DNA from: Methylosarcina fibrata AML-C10
GTDB taxonomy: Bacteria; Pseudomonadota; Gammaproteobacteria; Methylococcales; Methylomonadaceae
Direction: 5' to 3'
Assembly: GCF_000372865.1 (NCBI RefSeq)
Contig: NZ_KB889965.1
Coordinates: forward strand, 2,656,547 to 2,720,546
Length of the DNA stretch: 64,000 bases
Made by a program: the position numbers and the translations under genes. Positions 55,328 to 64,000 of this stretch are shown piece by piece. Position 1 is the stretch's first letter. Each line of letters starts with the position of its first letter. Under the pieces are notes generated by a model. That model was not told where the DNA came from. It saw nothing but the letters and a program-made list of their open reading frames with translations, and made no database searches.

Positions 55328-57349
55328 ATGTCCGATAGAAAAATTTTAGTCACAAGCGCTCTGCCCTACGCCAACGGCCCCATTCACCTGGGCCATCTGG
55401 TCGAATACATTCAAACCGACATTTGGGTGAGATTCCAGAAACAGTGCGGCCGGTCATGTTATTACGTCTGCGCCGACGATACGCATGGCACGCCGATCAT
55501 GCTGCGGGCCGACAAGGAGGGCATTTCGCCCGAAGCACTGATCGCGCGGGTCGGCAAGGAGCATCTGGCCGATTTCACCGAATTCGGCGTCGCTTTCGAC
55601 AATTACCACAGCACCCACTCCGAAGAAAACCGGACTTTTTCGGCATTGATTTATCAGCGGCTGAAGGAGGCCGGCCACATCAGCTCGCGCACGATCACGC
55701 AGGCCTTCGATCCGGTCAAAAACATGTTCCTGCCGGACCGATTCATCAAGGGCGAGTGCCCGAAATGCGGCGCACAGGATCAATACGGCGACAACTGCGA
55801 AGTCTGCGGCGCAACCTATGCGCCGACCGAACTGAAAAACGCGGTGTCGGCCATCTCCGGCGCGAAGCCGATCGAAAAGGAATCGGTCCATTATTTCTTC
55901 AATCTGGGCGATTTCGAAGGAATGCTCGGCGACTGGACTAACGACGGCGACCACCTGCAGCCGGAAGTCCGCAACAAGATGGCCGAATGGCTCGAAGGCG
56001 GCCTGCAGCAATGGGACATTTCGCGCGACGCGCCCTATTTCGGCTTCGAGATCCCGGATGCGCCGGGCAAATATTTCTATGTCTGGCTCGATGCGCCGAT
56101 CGGCTACATGGCCAGCTTCAAAAACCTGTGCGACAACCGGGGCCTCAATTTCGACGAATTCTGGGCGAAGGACAGCGATGCCGAACTGTATCATTTCATC
56201 GGCAAGGACATCATCTATTTCCATGCACTGTTCTGGCCGGCGATGCTGCACGGCGCCGATTTCCGGACCCCGAGCGCGATCTTCGCGCACGGCTTTCTGA
56301 CCGTGAACGGCGAAAAGATGTCCAAATCACGCGGCACCTTCATCACCGCGCGCACCTATCTGGACCATCTGAACCCGGAATACCTGCGCTATTATTTCGC
56401 CGCGAAACTCGGCGCCGGCGTCGACGACATCGATCTCAATTTCGACGACTTCACTCAGCGCGTGAATGCCGACCTGGTCGGCAAGGTCGTCAACATCGCC
56501 AGCCGCTGCGCCGGCTTCATCGCCAAGCGCTTCGACGGCAGGCTGGCGCCCCACTGCGCCGAACCCGGGCTGTGGCAGGACTTTATCGACGCGAACGAAT
56601 CGATCGCCCGCCATTACGAAACGCGCGAATTCGGCAAGGCGATGCGCGACATCATGGCGCTCGCCGACAAGGCCAATCAATACATCGACGAGAAAAAGCC
56701 CTGGCTGATCGCCAAGGAAGAAGGCAAGGACTCGGAGTTGCACAACGTTTGCTCGATGGGCGTCAACCTGTTCCGCCTGCTCGCCGCTTATCTGCGTCCG
56801 GTGCTGCCGAAACTTGCCGCCGACGCCGAGGATTTTCTGAACATCGGCCCGCAGCCCTGGCCGAATCTGGCGGGCCCCCTGCTGGATCATCCGATCAACC
56901 CTTTCAAGCCGTTGATGACGCGGGTCGAGCCCGACAAAATCACGGCGATCGTCGAAGCTTCGAAGGAAAATCTCGAAAAAACGCCGGTGCAGCCGAAAGC
57001 AAAGACCTGCGAATCGATTGCCGCGACGATCGATTACGACGACTTCGCGAAAATCGATCTGCGCATCGCCAAAATTCTGAAGGCCCGGCATGTCGATGGC
57101 TCGGACAAGCTGCTGCAATTGACCGTCGATATCGGCGACGAAACGCGCAACATTTTCGCCGGCATCAAAACCGCCTACGCACCGGAAGACCTCGAAGGCA
57201 GGCTGACCGTCGTGGTCGTCAATCTGGCCCCGCGAAAAATGCGTTTCGGCGTCTCCGAAGGCATGGTCCTGGCGGCCGGTCCCGGCGGCAAGGATTTGTG
57301 GGTGTTAAGCCCGGATGCAGGCGCGCAGCCGGGCATGCGGGTCAAGTAA
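55328..57349 (+). CDS. metG: Methionyl-tRNA synthetase
   Basis: A 673-residue class I synthetase. The HIGH-type motif is HLGH in [14 protein letters not shown]. The zinc-binding segment [19 protein letters not shown] is intact, and KMSKS is in [11 protein letters not shown]. The C-terminal 100 residues are the tRNA-binding OB fold ([19 protein letters not shown]). Length fits the long dimeric type. It is divergent from apbC. Confidence 0.97.
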   Translation: MSDRKILVTSALPYANGPIHLGHLVEYIQTDIWVRFQKQCGRSCYYVCADDTHGTPIMLRADKEGISPEALIARVGKEHLADFTEFGVAFDNYHSTHSEENRTFSALIYQRLKEAGHISSRTITQAFDPVKNMFLPDRFIKGECPKCGAQDQYGDNCEVCGATYAPTELKNAVSAISGAKPIEKESVHYFFNLGDFEGMLGDWTNDGDHLQPEVRNKMAEWLEGGLQQWDISRDAPYFGFEIPDAPGKYFYVWLDAPIGYMASFKNLCDNRGLNFDEFWAKDSDAELYHFIGKDIIYFHALFWPAMLHGADFRTPSAIFAHGFLTVNGEKMSKSRGTFITARTYLDHLNPEYLRYYFAAKLGAGVDDIDLNFDDFTQRVNADLVGKVVNIASRCAGFIAKRFDGRLAPHCAEPGLWQDFIDANESIARHYETREFGKAMRDIMALADKANQYIDEKKPWLIAKEEGKDSELHNVCSMGVNLFRLLAAYLRPVLPKLAADAEDFLNIGPQPWPNLAGPLLDHPINPFKPLMTRVEPDKITAIVEASKENLEKTPVQPKAKTCESIAATIDYDDFAKIDLRIAKILKARHVDGSDKLLQLTVDIGDETRNIFAGIKTAYAPEDLEGRLTVVVVNLAPRKMRFGVSEGMVLAAGPGGKDLWVLSPDAGAQPGMRVK

Positions 57350-57543
57350 CTCGGCCGGCGTATCCGAGACAGTCCTCGGGTACGTCAACCGCTCCGACTC
57401 GCCTCGGTAGAAGGGCACGCACGGCACACCCTTCTCGAAGCATGAATTGACGCCGATTTCGAAAAAGCTGACGATGCCTCCTGCCTGGCTTCTTTGAAGA
57501 AGCCTTTGCTTACCCTGGTGCGGCAAGTGCCAAGGCATTCCTC

Positions 57544-57589
57544 TTGACAAAAAGTATCATTTGATCCATAAATACCGAAAAAATGATAC
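57544..57589 (+). promoter_or_regulatory. Promoter-operator of the RES-Xre toxin-antitoxin genes
   Basis: TTGACA (57544-57549), 18 bases and ATAAAT (57568-57573) form a promoter. The inverted repeat GTATCATTT (57554-57562) / AAATGATAC (57581-57589) spans it, with 9-bp arms. Such a layout is typical of autorepression by the antitoxin or complex. The right arm contains the first possible ATG of the antitoxin (57583), so translation may really start further in. Confidence 0.62.
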
Positions 57590-58032
57590 CCGTGAGTCCT
57601 GACATGCTGCTCGTTTCTCCCGAAAACATCGCTTCCGTGCTGGAACTGGAAGTCGTTCCCCATTCCTTCGCCGAACTCGACCGGATGATCGCCGAAGGGC
57701 TGCCCAAGAAAGCGCTCAAGGCGAGCATCGAGCGGATCGGTTTGACTCTGGAAGAAAAAAAGCGCCTTTTGTACCGGATCGTGCCCGAAGCCACCTACAA
57801 ACGCCGCCGCAACAAACTGACCGCTGAAGAATCGGGACGGGCCGAACGCCTCGCCAGGGTTTATGCGACCGCGCAATATGTATGGGATTCCGACGAGGAT
57901 GCGAGAACGTTTCTGCATAGGCCTCATCCGATGTTGAGCGGCCAAACGCCGCTCGATGTGTCGATGACCGAACTCGGAGCCCGCCGGGTCGAAGAACTGC
58001 TCTGGAAACTGTTTTACGGCATCGCCGCCTGA
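57583..58032 (+). CDS. Xre/MbcA/ParS-type antitoxin (DUF2384)
   Basis: A 149-residue protein (142 if started at 57604). It has the helical N-terminal half and a C-terminal DUF2384 toxin-binding domain: EESGRAERLARVYATAQYVWDSDEDARTFL and GQTPLDVSMTELGARRVEELL. In RES-Xre systems it neutralises the toxin and represses the operon. Its stop overlaps the toxin ATG by one base (TGATG), so translation is coupled. The operator covers the first Met, so I suspect the downstream start, though RBS evidence is weak. Confidence 0.88.
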   Translation: MIPVSPDMLLVSPENIASVLELEVVPHSFAELDRMIAEGLPKKALKASIERIGLTLEEKKRLLYRIVPEATYKRRRNKLTAEESGRAERLARVYATAQYVWDSDEDARTFLHRPHPMLSGQTPLDVSMTELGARRVEELLWKLFYGIAA

Positions 58033-58490
58033 TGCGGATTTTCCGTATCGCCGACAGCCGCCATCCGGTTTGGGACGGCGCCGGCGCGGCCCTGACCGGC
58101 GGCCGTTGGAACAGCCCAGGCCAACCGGTCATTTACGGTTCTTTGAGCTATTCCTGCGCCCTGCTCGAAATTCTGGCTCATGCCAATACCGGGCGGATTC
58201 CGAAGACGCACGGCTACGTGATCGCGGAAGTGCCGGACGGCATCCCGATCGAAACGTACGACGCCGACTCGCTGCCCCCGGGCTGGGATCTTGAAAACAG
58301 TGCATCGGCCAGAGCTTTCGGCGACCTGTGGCTGCAGGAAGCAAGGACGGCAATCCTGGTGGTTCCGTCGGTGGTCGCCCGGCTGGACGCCAACGCGCTG
58401 GTCAATCCCAATCATCCGGATGCGAGACGGCTGTCCGTTTCTTCGATCGAAACGATTGTATGGGATGCTCGGCTTTTCGAAAAAAGATAA
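58032..58490 (+). CDS. RES-domain toxin
   Basis: A 152-residue protein with a complete RES domain: Arg in TGGRWNSPGQPVIYGS and Glu in CALLEILAHANTG, with a conserved Ser region (LSVSSIETIVWD) near the C-terminus. RES toxins degrade NAD+ and so halt growth. It overlaps the antitoxin gene by one base. Length is ordinary for the family. Confidence 0.9.
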   Translation: MRIFRIADSRHPVWDGAGAALTGGRWNSPGQPVIYGSLSYSCALLEILAHANTGRIPKTHGYVIAEVPDGIPIETYDADSLPPGWDLENSASARAFGDLWLQEARTAILVVPSVVARLDANALVNPNHPDARRLSVSSIETIVWDARLFEKR

Positions 58491-58538
58491 ACTTGTCCGA
58501 CTCGCTCTGGCGGCAGCCGCAGACAAAACGCTCTTTAT

Positions 58539-59333
58539 TTACCGCAAACTCTGCGTCACATGCGGCTCGATCAACTGATACATGATCTGGTGCATTTTCG
58601 GATTGCCGGCGATCAGATTGCCGGATTCGATGTATTTGTCGTTGAAGGAAAAATCGGTGACCACGCCGCCGGCTTCCTTGATTAACAGCACGCCGGCCGC
58701 CATATCCCATTCCATCAGGCCGATTTCCCAGAAGCCGTCCAGACGGCCGGCGGCGACATAGGCCAGATCGAGAGCCGCGGAACCCGCACGGCGGATGCCG
58801 GCCGAATCGGTCGTGATCGCTTTGAACATGCCCACGTAGGCGTCCAGATGAGCAGCCGTCTTGAACGGAAAACCGGTGCCGATCAACGCGCCTTTCATGC
58901 CGCTTTGCCGGGTAACCCGGATCCGGCGATTGTTGAGCATCGCGCCGCCGCCGCGCCTGGCGGTAAAGAGTTCGTCGCGGAGAGGATCGTAGATGACGCC
59001 CACTTCGAGCCTGCCTTTGACTTTCAACGCGATCGAGACCGCATACTGCGGAAAACCGTGCAGAAAATTGGTCGTTCCGTCCAGAGGATCGATAATCCAG
59101 ACAAACTCGTTGCCTTTGTGAGCGCCGCTTTCTTCGGCGAGGATGGCGTGATCAGGATAGGCGGCACGAATAATATTGATGATTTCCCGTTCCGACTTAC
59201 GGTCGACTTCGCTGGCAAAATCGTTCTTGCCTTTCTGGTCGACTTGCAGGTGGCCGATGTTGTCGGTCGAGCGAAGAATCAGGTCGCCCGCGCTTCTTGC
59301 GGCGCGAACGGCAATATTGAGCATCGGTTGCAT
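58539..59333 (-). CDS. suhB: Inositol-1-monophosphatase family protein (SuhB)
   Basis: A 264-residue magnesium-dependent phosphatase. FVWIIDPLDGTTNFLHGFPQ and AEESGAHKG hold the metal ligands, and WEIGLMEWDMAAGVLLIKEAGG is the second motif. E. coli SuhB also acts in transcription antitermination of rRNA. It is divergent from trmJ, and trmJ-suhB adjacency is a common gammaproteobacterial arrangement. Confidence 0.95.
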   Translation of the reverse strand: MQPMLNIAVRAARSAGDLILRSTDNIGHLQVDQKGKNDFASEVDRKSEREIINIIRAAYPDHAILAEESGAHKGNEFVWIIDPLDGTTNFLHGFPQYAVSIALKVKGRLEVGVIYDPLRDELFTARRGGGAMLNNRRIRVTRQSGMKGALIGTGFPFKTAAHLDAYVGMFKAITTDSAGIRRAGSAALDLAYVAAGRLDGFWEIGLMEWDMAAGVLLIKEAGGVVTDFSFNDKYIESGNLIAGNPKMHQIMYQLIEPHVTQSLR

Positions 59334-59421
59334 AGACTGAATTGGTAATGAGCATAGAAAACATCATAGGATACCAAATCTTTTGTTAAACTTGGCTGTT
59401 TTTTCAACGAGGGAAACGACA

Positions 59422-60147
59422 TTGTTGTCCGACGTCAAAATCGTTCTGGTCGGAACGACCCATCCCGGCAATATCGGCGCCGTCGCCAGGGCTATGAAGA
59501 ACATGAATATGAGCCAGCTCTGCCTGGTGGCTCCGAAGATTTTTCCGAGCGCCGACGCCACGGCCAGAGCTTCGGGAGCGGATGATGTTCTTGCCGGCGC
59601 CATGGTTTGCCAAACATTGCAGGAAGCGATTGCCGATTGCCGGATCGTATTCGGCGCCAGCGCCCGTTCCCGGACGATCAGTTGGCCGGAAATGACGCCG
59701 AAAGAGTGCGCCGAGGAAATTTTCGTTCGCCGACCTGGACACCGGGCGGCCATTGTGTTCGGCCGGGAACATTCGGGCCTGACCAATGAAGAACTCGACT
59801 TGTGCCGGTATCTGGTGCACATTCCCTGCAATCCCAAATTCAGTTCGCTGAATCTCGCGGCGGCGGTGCAGGTCGTCTGCTACGAGCTGTTTGTCGCCGC
59901 CGGCATCGACGACCGCAATGCAATCGGCGATAAAGGAGAGCATCCCCTGGCGACTTCGGCGCAAATGGAATCTTTCTACGCGCATCTTTATCAAACGTTG
60001 ATCGATACCGGCTATCTCCAGGTCGAGCAGTCGAAGTCGACCATGCGCCGGCTGCGCCGCATTTACAACCGTGCCCAACTGGACACGAAAGAAGTAGACA
60101 TGCTGCGGGGTATTTTGAGAATGACTCAAGGTGAACATCGAAACTGA
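59422..60147 (+). CDS. trmJ: tRNA (cytidine/uridine-2'-O-)-methyltransferase TrmJ
   Basis: A 241-residue SPOUT enzyme that 2'-O-methylates position 32 of tRNAs. VGTTHPGNIGAVARAMKNM, the SAM-knot segment VFGREHSGLTNEELDLC and IPCNPKFSSLNLAAAVQVV are diagnostic. The frame runs further upstream, but I choose the TTG at 59422 because AGGG lies 8 bases before it. The sequence is divergent from suhB and close to cysE. Confidence 0.94.
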   Translation: MLSDVKIVLVGTTHPGNIGAVARAMKNMNMSQLCLVAPKIFPSADATARASGADDVLAGAMVCQTLQEAIADCRIVFGASARSRTISWPEMTPKECAEEIFVRRPGHRAAIVFGREHSGLTNEELDLCRYLVHIPCNPKFSSLNLAAAVQVVCYELFVAAGIDDRNAIGDKGEHPLATSAQMESFYAHLYQTLIDTGYLQVEQSKSTMRRLRRIYNRAQLDTKEVDMLRGILRMTQGEHRN

Positions 60148-60224
60148 GGTTGAAGCGGCCCAGCCCTCGGCACGCCGCCTTCCCGGAGCTTTTCCACGCT
60201 TACCCCGCCGATCAAGGATAATAA

Positions 60225-61004
60225 ATGATTAGTTTAATAGACCGAATAAAAGAAGACATTGCCTGTGTATTCGAGCGCGATCCGGCCGCCCAGTCGGTAC
60301 TGGAAGTCATTACCGCTTATCCCGGCTTTCATGCCGTCTTGATCCATCGGTTCAGCCATTTCCTGTGGCAAAAAGGATTCCGATGGCTGGCCCGGATGAC
60401 CTCCCATATCGGCCGCTGGCTCACCGGCATCGAAATCCATCCCGGCGCCCGGATCGGCCGGCGCTTCTTTATCGATCACGGCATGGGCGTCGTCATCGGC
60501 GAAACCGCGGTCATCGGCGACGACTGCACCCTGTATCACGGGGTTACCCTGGGCGGGACCTCCTGGAAAAAAGGCAAGCGCCATCCGACGCTGCAGGACG
60601 GCGTGGTGATCGGCGCGGGCGCCAAAGTGTTGGGACCTATCGAAATCGGCCAGGGAGCGCGCGTCGGTTCCAATTCCGTGGTCTTGAAACCGGTTCCTCC
60701 CGGCGCCACGGTAGTGGGCATTCCGGGACATCTGATCGACCCCAGCGTCAAAAAAGGCAATGCCGAAAGGGAAGCAATGGCCTACCGAATGGGCTTCGAC
60801 CCTTACGGCGCCAAGGCCGACATGCCGGACCCCGTCGCCAACGCGATCAATCGAATGCTCGATCACATACACGCCATGGACGTGCAATTGGAAAACATGA
60901 AAAAATCGCTGAATGCGGCCGGCATCGAGTACGCCGAGCCGCCCATACCCAAACTCGACGGCTGTGAAATCGAAGACAGCTATGAAGAAAAAAGTGAAAT
61001 TTAG
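60225..61004 (+). CDS. cysE: Serine O-acetyltransferase
   Basis: A 259-residue hexapeptide enzyme that acetylates serine for cysteine synthesis. The [28 protein letters not shown]-domain (given in part), the [18 protein letters not shown] helix motif, and [16 protein letters not shown] contain the catalytic His and Asp. Feedback inhibition by cysteine is the family norm. It follows trmJ by 77 bases, and its end is followed by a hairpin repeat. Confidence 0.95.
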   Translation: MISLIDRIKEDIACVFERDPAAQSVLEVITAYPGFHAVLIHRFSHFLWQKGFRWLARMTSHIGRWLTGIEIHPGARIGRRFFIDHGMGVVIGETAVIGDDCTLYHGVTLGGTSWKKGKRHPTLQDGVVIGAGAKVLGPIEIGQGARVGSNSVVLKPVPPGATVVGIPGHLIDPSVKKGNAEREAMAYRMGFDPYGAKADMPDPVANAINRMLDHIHAMDVQLENMKKSLNAAGIEYAEPPIPKLDGCEIEDSYEEKSEI

Positions 61005-61206
61005 CGAATCGTCAAGCGCCGCCTGAAAGAAACGCCAAAACGCGATGCCGGCGTCGACGACTGGCCGAAACCGCCCGTTCCGTCAGGGTGTATTCCCGCC
61101 GTTCGCTGCGTTCTCGCCGAAACGTTGATTTCGAACCGAACCAAGAAGACTTCATTCCGAAGTCTTTGCCCGATAGCGCCCGGGCAACCTTGACCGGTGT
61201 GGACCG

Positions 61207-61319
61207 GAAAGACCTGCCAGGTTTTTGAAACCTGGCAGGTCTTTTATCGCACAGCGCCCGGCCGTTTGCGACGCCTTCGGCAGGCTCGAATCCGTACGCT
61301 CGAATCGAAAAGGCTCTAG
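61207..61319. repeat. Dispersed hairpin repeat, intact copy, with terminator
   Basis: AAGACCTGCCAGG (61209-61221) and CCTGGCAGGTCTT (61231-61243) form a perfect 13-bp stem, flanked by T and A runs. It can end transcription of cysE and of the convergent minus-strand gene. The ordered blocks CGCACAG, GCCGT, GTAC and AAAGGCTCTAG repeat those at 24764-24840, with an extra insert of about 30 bases here. The rest of the 61005-61324 gap has no gene. Confidence 0.75.
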
Positions 61320-61324
61320 TTTCC

Positions 61325-62128
61325 TTACCCTTTGTCGCTCAGCAAAGGCGCGAAAGGCTTGAAAGTTTCATTATGGTGTTGATTGCAGACGGTGAACTGA
61401 TATTTTTGTTTGTTGATCGTCCGCTGAAGATGCCCCAGATTGGTGGTATGCTTGCACTGCGTGCCTTTGACGGTACTGGCCTGGCATTGCTTGCCGTCGT
61501 CCAGATGAATGACGCTGCTGGCCGGCTTGGCCGGAGCCGCTTCGGCGGAAGATTCGCTGACCGGCTCGGACGAAGGGGCTGTTTCCGGGGCAGTCGCCTT
61601 CTCATAAGCAACTTTGGCTTTCTCAGGCTGGGCCGCCGCGGTTTTTGCTGCCGGCTGTGCCGTTTTTTTAGGCTCCGCCGCGGCTTCTTTGACGGCTTCG
61701 GTTTCATGGGTGCCGGCTCTGCTTTTGCCGGCCAGATATCTGCCGACGCCGGTTACGGGTTCGGGTTCCGGCGCGGGAGCCGGCGCCTCCTTCACAACTG
61801 GCTTGGCCGCCCTGCCCTGGCCTGCAAGATATCTTGCCACACCGGTCAAAGGCTCTTGCGGAGCGGCTTCGGAAGCGGCGGCCGGCGCGCCTCCTGCTGC
61901 CAGAAGAGCCTGTCTGGCCAGATATTTTTCTACTCCGGTGGCGGTAGGCGGAACAGATGCAGCTTCTTTTGCTTGTGCAGCCAGCTCCTGTTGAGCTATG
62001 TATTTTGCAACCCTTGAAAGACCGGCGGGTTCCGGCTCTTCTTCGCGGTAGATATTTTCATGAGCAATCGGGCCGGCCAACTTGCTGCTGGCGAAGCTGA
62101 TAAACTGTTCAAACAAATTTTTTGCCAT
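61325..62128 (-). CDS. Ala/Pro-rich protein with four short YLA repeats and a Cys/His tail
   Basis: A 267-residue protein with no recognised family over its full length. The N-terminal 25 residues (MAKNLFEQFISFASSKLAGP) look amphipathic. Four spaced repeats follow: GLSRVAKYIAQQ (36-47), TGVEKYLARQ, TGVARYLAGQ and TGVGRYLAGK (64-135). An Ala/Pro/Lys/Glu low-complexity stretch (about 105-205) comes next. The last 60 residues hold CQASTVKGTQCKHTT, with Cys at 215, 225, 248 and His at 227, 233, 251, 252, a likely zinc-binding tail resembling small DUF5763-type domains. The start at 62128 is preferred over the longer frame. It is convergent with cysE. Confidence 0.7.
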   Translation of the reverse strand: MAKNLFEQFISFASSKLAGPIAHENIYREEEPEPAGLSRVAKYIAQQELAAQAKEAASVPPTATGVEKYLARQALLAAGGAPAAASEAAPQEPLTGVARYLAGQGRAAKPVVKEAPAPAPEPEPVTGVGRYLAGKSRAGTHETEAVKEAAAEPKKTAQPAAKTAAAQPEKAKVAYEKATAPETAPSSEPVSESSAEAAPAKPASSVIHLDDGKQCQASTVKGTQCKHTTNLGHLQRTINKQKYQFTVCNQHHNETFKPFAPLLSDKG

Positions 62129-62429
62129 ATTGTGTACCTTTGGTTTTACTTGATAGAAATCGATTGGACAATCATATTCCAAACCCAATCCCTGGTAAAG
62201 GGATAGAAGGTCCCTTATACCCTAAAATCACCAGGATTTATTCTTTAATTTTTGCTGCATCGATCATTCGCTTTCAACCAATCATCGGCTTGATTTTTTC
62301 TAGGCGGAATCGCCGGTCGAGTCAGGCAGCAGCATAATCCGGCACGACAAAGCCGAAAGCACGGGGTCGCGCTAACGCCCGGCAATGGTTCCCTGCCTTG
62401 TCCAGCTTTCGCACGAACGCCATGACCGG
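62129..62429. other. Gap between the YLA-repeat and zeta-like genes
   Basis: About 300 bases, both flanking genes on the minus strand. It has no credible gene and in particular no epsilon-type antitoxin. The AT-rich part near 62220-62260 may hold the promoter of the YLA-repeat gene. Confidence 0.4.
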
Positions 62430-63992
62430 TTACGGAGCCCCCTGCAAGCGGGTCATCCAGGGCTCCTGCGAGTGCGGATCGACGTGAAACGCCAGTGCTT
62501 CGGGTTTGTGCAGCAAGCCTTCCGGCCCCGAAGCGTTGGGATTCAACTGTCTTTTTTCGATAAAATCAACCAGACGCCGGGTATGGTAAACGGCCAATAC
62601 TCGGTTGCCGTTAGGTAGCGGATAAATCTGAAAAGCGGCATTGCCTTCGGAGAAGGCGGGATTTCTTTCAAGCAGGGCGGCCAGCCGGCCGGGCTCGCTG
62701 CCGGCCAGAATTTTCAACAAGGAATTCTCGTCGCGGCCGATCAAATCACGGTAATGGCCGACAAGCGTACCGTTCAATTGATGCTGCTGCAGGATCGAGA
62801 CGGCCTCGTCCGGGACATTGAAACTTTCCGCCACCAGATAATGCCGTCCTTTTTCACCGTCGTTCGCAAACAGTGAAATTTTATCGAGCGCCCGGTCTTC
62901 CAGCGCATTGAGAAACGACTCGGGCGAGCGCATGTGTTTGTAGACCGTAATGACCCAGGGCAAGGCGCGTCCCGTTTCCTGGAACCGGCTCTTCACGCTG
63001 TCGATGACTCCCGACCGGAACAATTCTTCCTCTCGGCCTTCCGGCTTGACGATAAAGGCATCGACCGCCGCGATTTGCGTATGGAATCCGGCTTCCTTGA
63101 ATTGCCTGACCAAGCCGGCATAGCGGGGCGCGTAAGGAATGCTGGTGCCGTCGTAAAGCAGATTGATGCCCATGACTCTCGCCTGTTCGGCCACCATGTC
63201 GCGCAACCGGTTGGCGAAGGGCTCGACGTAGACGTAATCGTCGCTGTGGTGGCTGGCTGCGGTCAGCACCCGGTACAGATCGCTCACTTTACGGAATTCA
63301 TCCAGCGAAGCCACCACGAAATTGTCGCCGCATTGCGCCCTGGCGATTTCCTCGACCGCGGTTTTGCCCGCGCCCGCTCCGCCCATACACATGAACAGCT
63401 TGGGCCTGGGATCGGGGGTTTTGCCTTGGAAAATCGCTTCCTTGGCCGTTTCCAGCAACTTGATGATCTGACTCAGCCGGTCGTAAGCGATTTCAACGGT
63501 ACGCTCGAGCCGTTGGTCGCCGTCCGAGGCGGCCAGCAGCTTGCGCTTGAGCGCCTCGTTACCGGCCAGTTGATAGAGCGGCGCCTCGCGTCCTTCGCAC
63601 TGCTTGAGCAATTCGAGCAGTTCGGTATGGCTGGGCGAACGCAAGCCGGTCAGCATGTTGATGTCCAGGCAAAAAAGAGGCGCCGCTCCGTTTTCGCCGA
63701 TGCGGATGCCGTCGATTTCCTTCTTTTCCGGCAGGCGCAGCGTTTCCGTGCCCGGCAGATAGCCGATCACATTTTCCGAAACGCTGAGCGGATAATCGGC
63801 CAGGAGCGTGCCCGCCCGGAACAGTTCTTCCTTGATGCTGTCCAGCGGCACCAGTCCGCCGTTGACCGAAACCAGGCATTCGACGCCCGTTTCCGTTCGA
63901 TGGGACAAAAAGGGAATGCCCGCTATGAATTTCTTGTTCTCCGGCCATTTGCCGTAGGCGTTGGGCCGGTTTTGCAGATTCTTGGTGCGCAC
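62430..63992 (-). CDS. Large zeta-toxin-like P-loop protein, 5' end possibly cut by the window edge
   Basis: At least 520 residues. A central P-loop kinase domain has Walker A GGAGAGKTAVEEIA (204-217), then VASLDEFRKVSDLY (D231, where zeta kinases have an essential Asp) and YDGTSIPYAPRYAGL. Zeta toxins phosphorylate UDP-N-acetylglucosamine. An N-terminal domain of about 190 residues and a C-terminal domain of about 130 have no recognised match. The first Met is a GTG only 8 bases from the window end, so upstream residues may be missing. No antitoxin is seen next to it. Confidence 0.78.
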   Translation of the reverse strand: MRTKNLQNRPNAYGKWPENKKFIAGIPFLSHRTETGVECLVSVNGGLVPLDSIKEELFRAGTLLADYPLSVSENVIGYLPGTETLRLPEKKEIDGIRIGENGAAPLFCLDINMLTGLRSPSHTELLELLKQCEGREAPLYQLAGNEALKRKLLAASDGDQRLERTVEIAYDRLSQIIKLLETAKEAIFQGKTPDPRPKLFMCMGGAGAGKTAVEEIARAQCGDNFVVASLDEFRKVSDLYRVLTAASHHSDDYVYVEPFANRLRDMVAEQARVMGINLLYDGTSIPYAPRYAGLVRQFKEAGFHTQIAAVDAFIVKPEGREEELFRSGVIDSVKSRFQETGRALPWVITVYKHMRSPESFLNALEDRALDKISLFANDGEKGRHYLVAESFNVPDEAVSILQQHQLNGTLVGHYRDLIGRDENSLLKILAGSEPGRLAALLERNPAFSEGNAAFQIYPLPNGNRVLAVYHTRRLVDFIEKRQLNPNASGPEGLLHKPEALAFHVDPHSQEPWMTRLQGAP

Positions 63993-64000
63993 GGGATCCA

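Noticed and set aside
1-64000. CRISPR arrays, tRNA or rRNA genes, prophage or insertion sequences
   Set aside because: I saw no regularly spaced direct repeats, no convincing cloverleaf with a GTTCGAATC-type arm in context, and no transposase or integrase other than XerD, which is a housekeeping recombinase.

Overview
The window is a dense stretch (about 55 protein genes) of a gammaproteobacterial chromosome. The main evidence is the gene order rpsB-tsf-pyrH-frr-uppS-cdsA-dxr-rseP, divergent from map-glnD; a 1160-residue DnaE; the block mtnA | mtaD-ubiG-phosphatase-SDR, which matches the Pseudomonas arrangement; and lgt-thyA. No rRNA, tRNA, CRISPR array, prophage or complete insertion sequence was recognised. 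A methanotroph-type (Methylococcales) host would fit the general gene content, but no diagnostic methane-oxidation gene lies here, so that is only an inference.

Layout. 0.2-2.7 kb: a secreted fibronectin-III/TIM-barrel protein and DsbC, then a REP-like double hairpin. 3.1-10.5 kb (minus): translation, isoprenoid and envelope operon (S2, EF-Ts, UMP kinase, RRF, UppS, CdsA, Dxr, RseP). 10.8-14.2 kb (plus): map-glnD. 14.6-17.9 kb (minus): a PilZ-like protein, pncC, lpxA, xerD, ogt. 18.4-23.2 kb (plus): a two-gene redox module, a large periplasmic di-heme cytochrome c and a GMC flavoprotein. 23.3-28.0 kb (minus): icd, acyP, rlmKL, an FKBP isomerase. 28.5-29.1 kb: a tandem PilZ protein. 29.2-35.1 kb (minus): dnaE, ppa, thyA, lgt. 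35.3-40.4 kb (plus): an SbmA/YddA-like ABC protein with a degenerate ATPase domain, a GH5-like glucanase, then lemA and two TPM-domain genes. 40.6-43.1 kb: HDOD protein and an L,D-transpeptidase. 43.1-47.2 kb (minus): sufT, SDR, MupP/Gph-type phosphatase, ubiG, mtaD, with mtnA divergent. 48.4-51.6 kb (plus): cysZ, galE, an EVE protein, rpiA. 51.8-55.1 kb (minus): a secreted orphan, a TIR-TM protein, mrp. 55.3-61.0 kb: metG, a RES-Xre toxin-antitoxin pair with a visible operator, suhB, trmJ, cysE. 61.3-64.0 kb (minus): an Ala/Pro-rich protein with four short YLA repeats and a Cys/His tail, and a large zeta-like P-loop protein reaching the window edge.

Most genes are housekeeping. The parts that look least described are the ABC protein in which every ATPase motif is broken, coupled to a cytoplasmic GH5 enzyme; the di-heme cytochrome/GMC pair, in which the GMC protein lacks the usual second catalytic residue; the YLA-repeat protein; the TIR-TM-beta protein; and the RES-Xre operator. 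Coordinates of start codons were moved inward from the longest open frame wherever a ribosome binding site, family length or overlap supported it.
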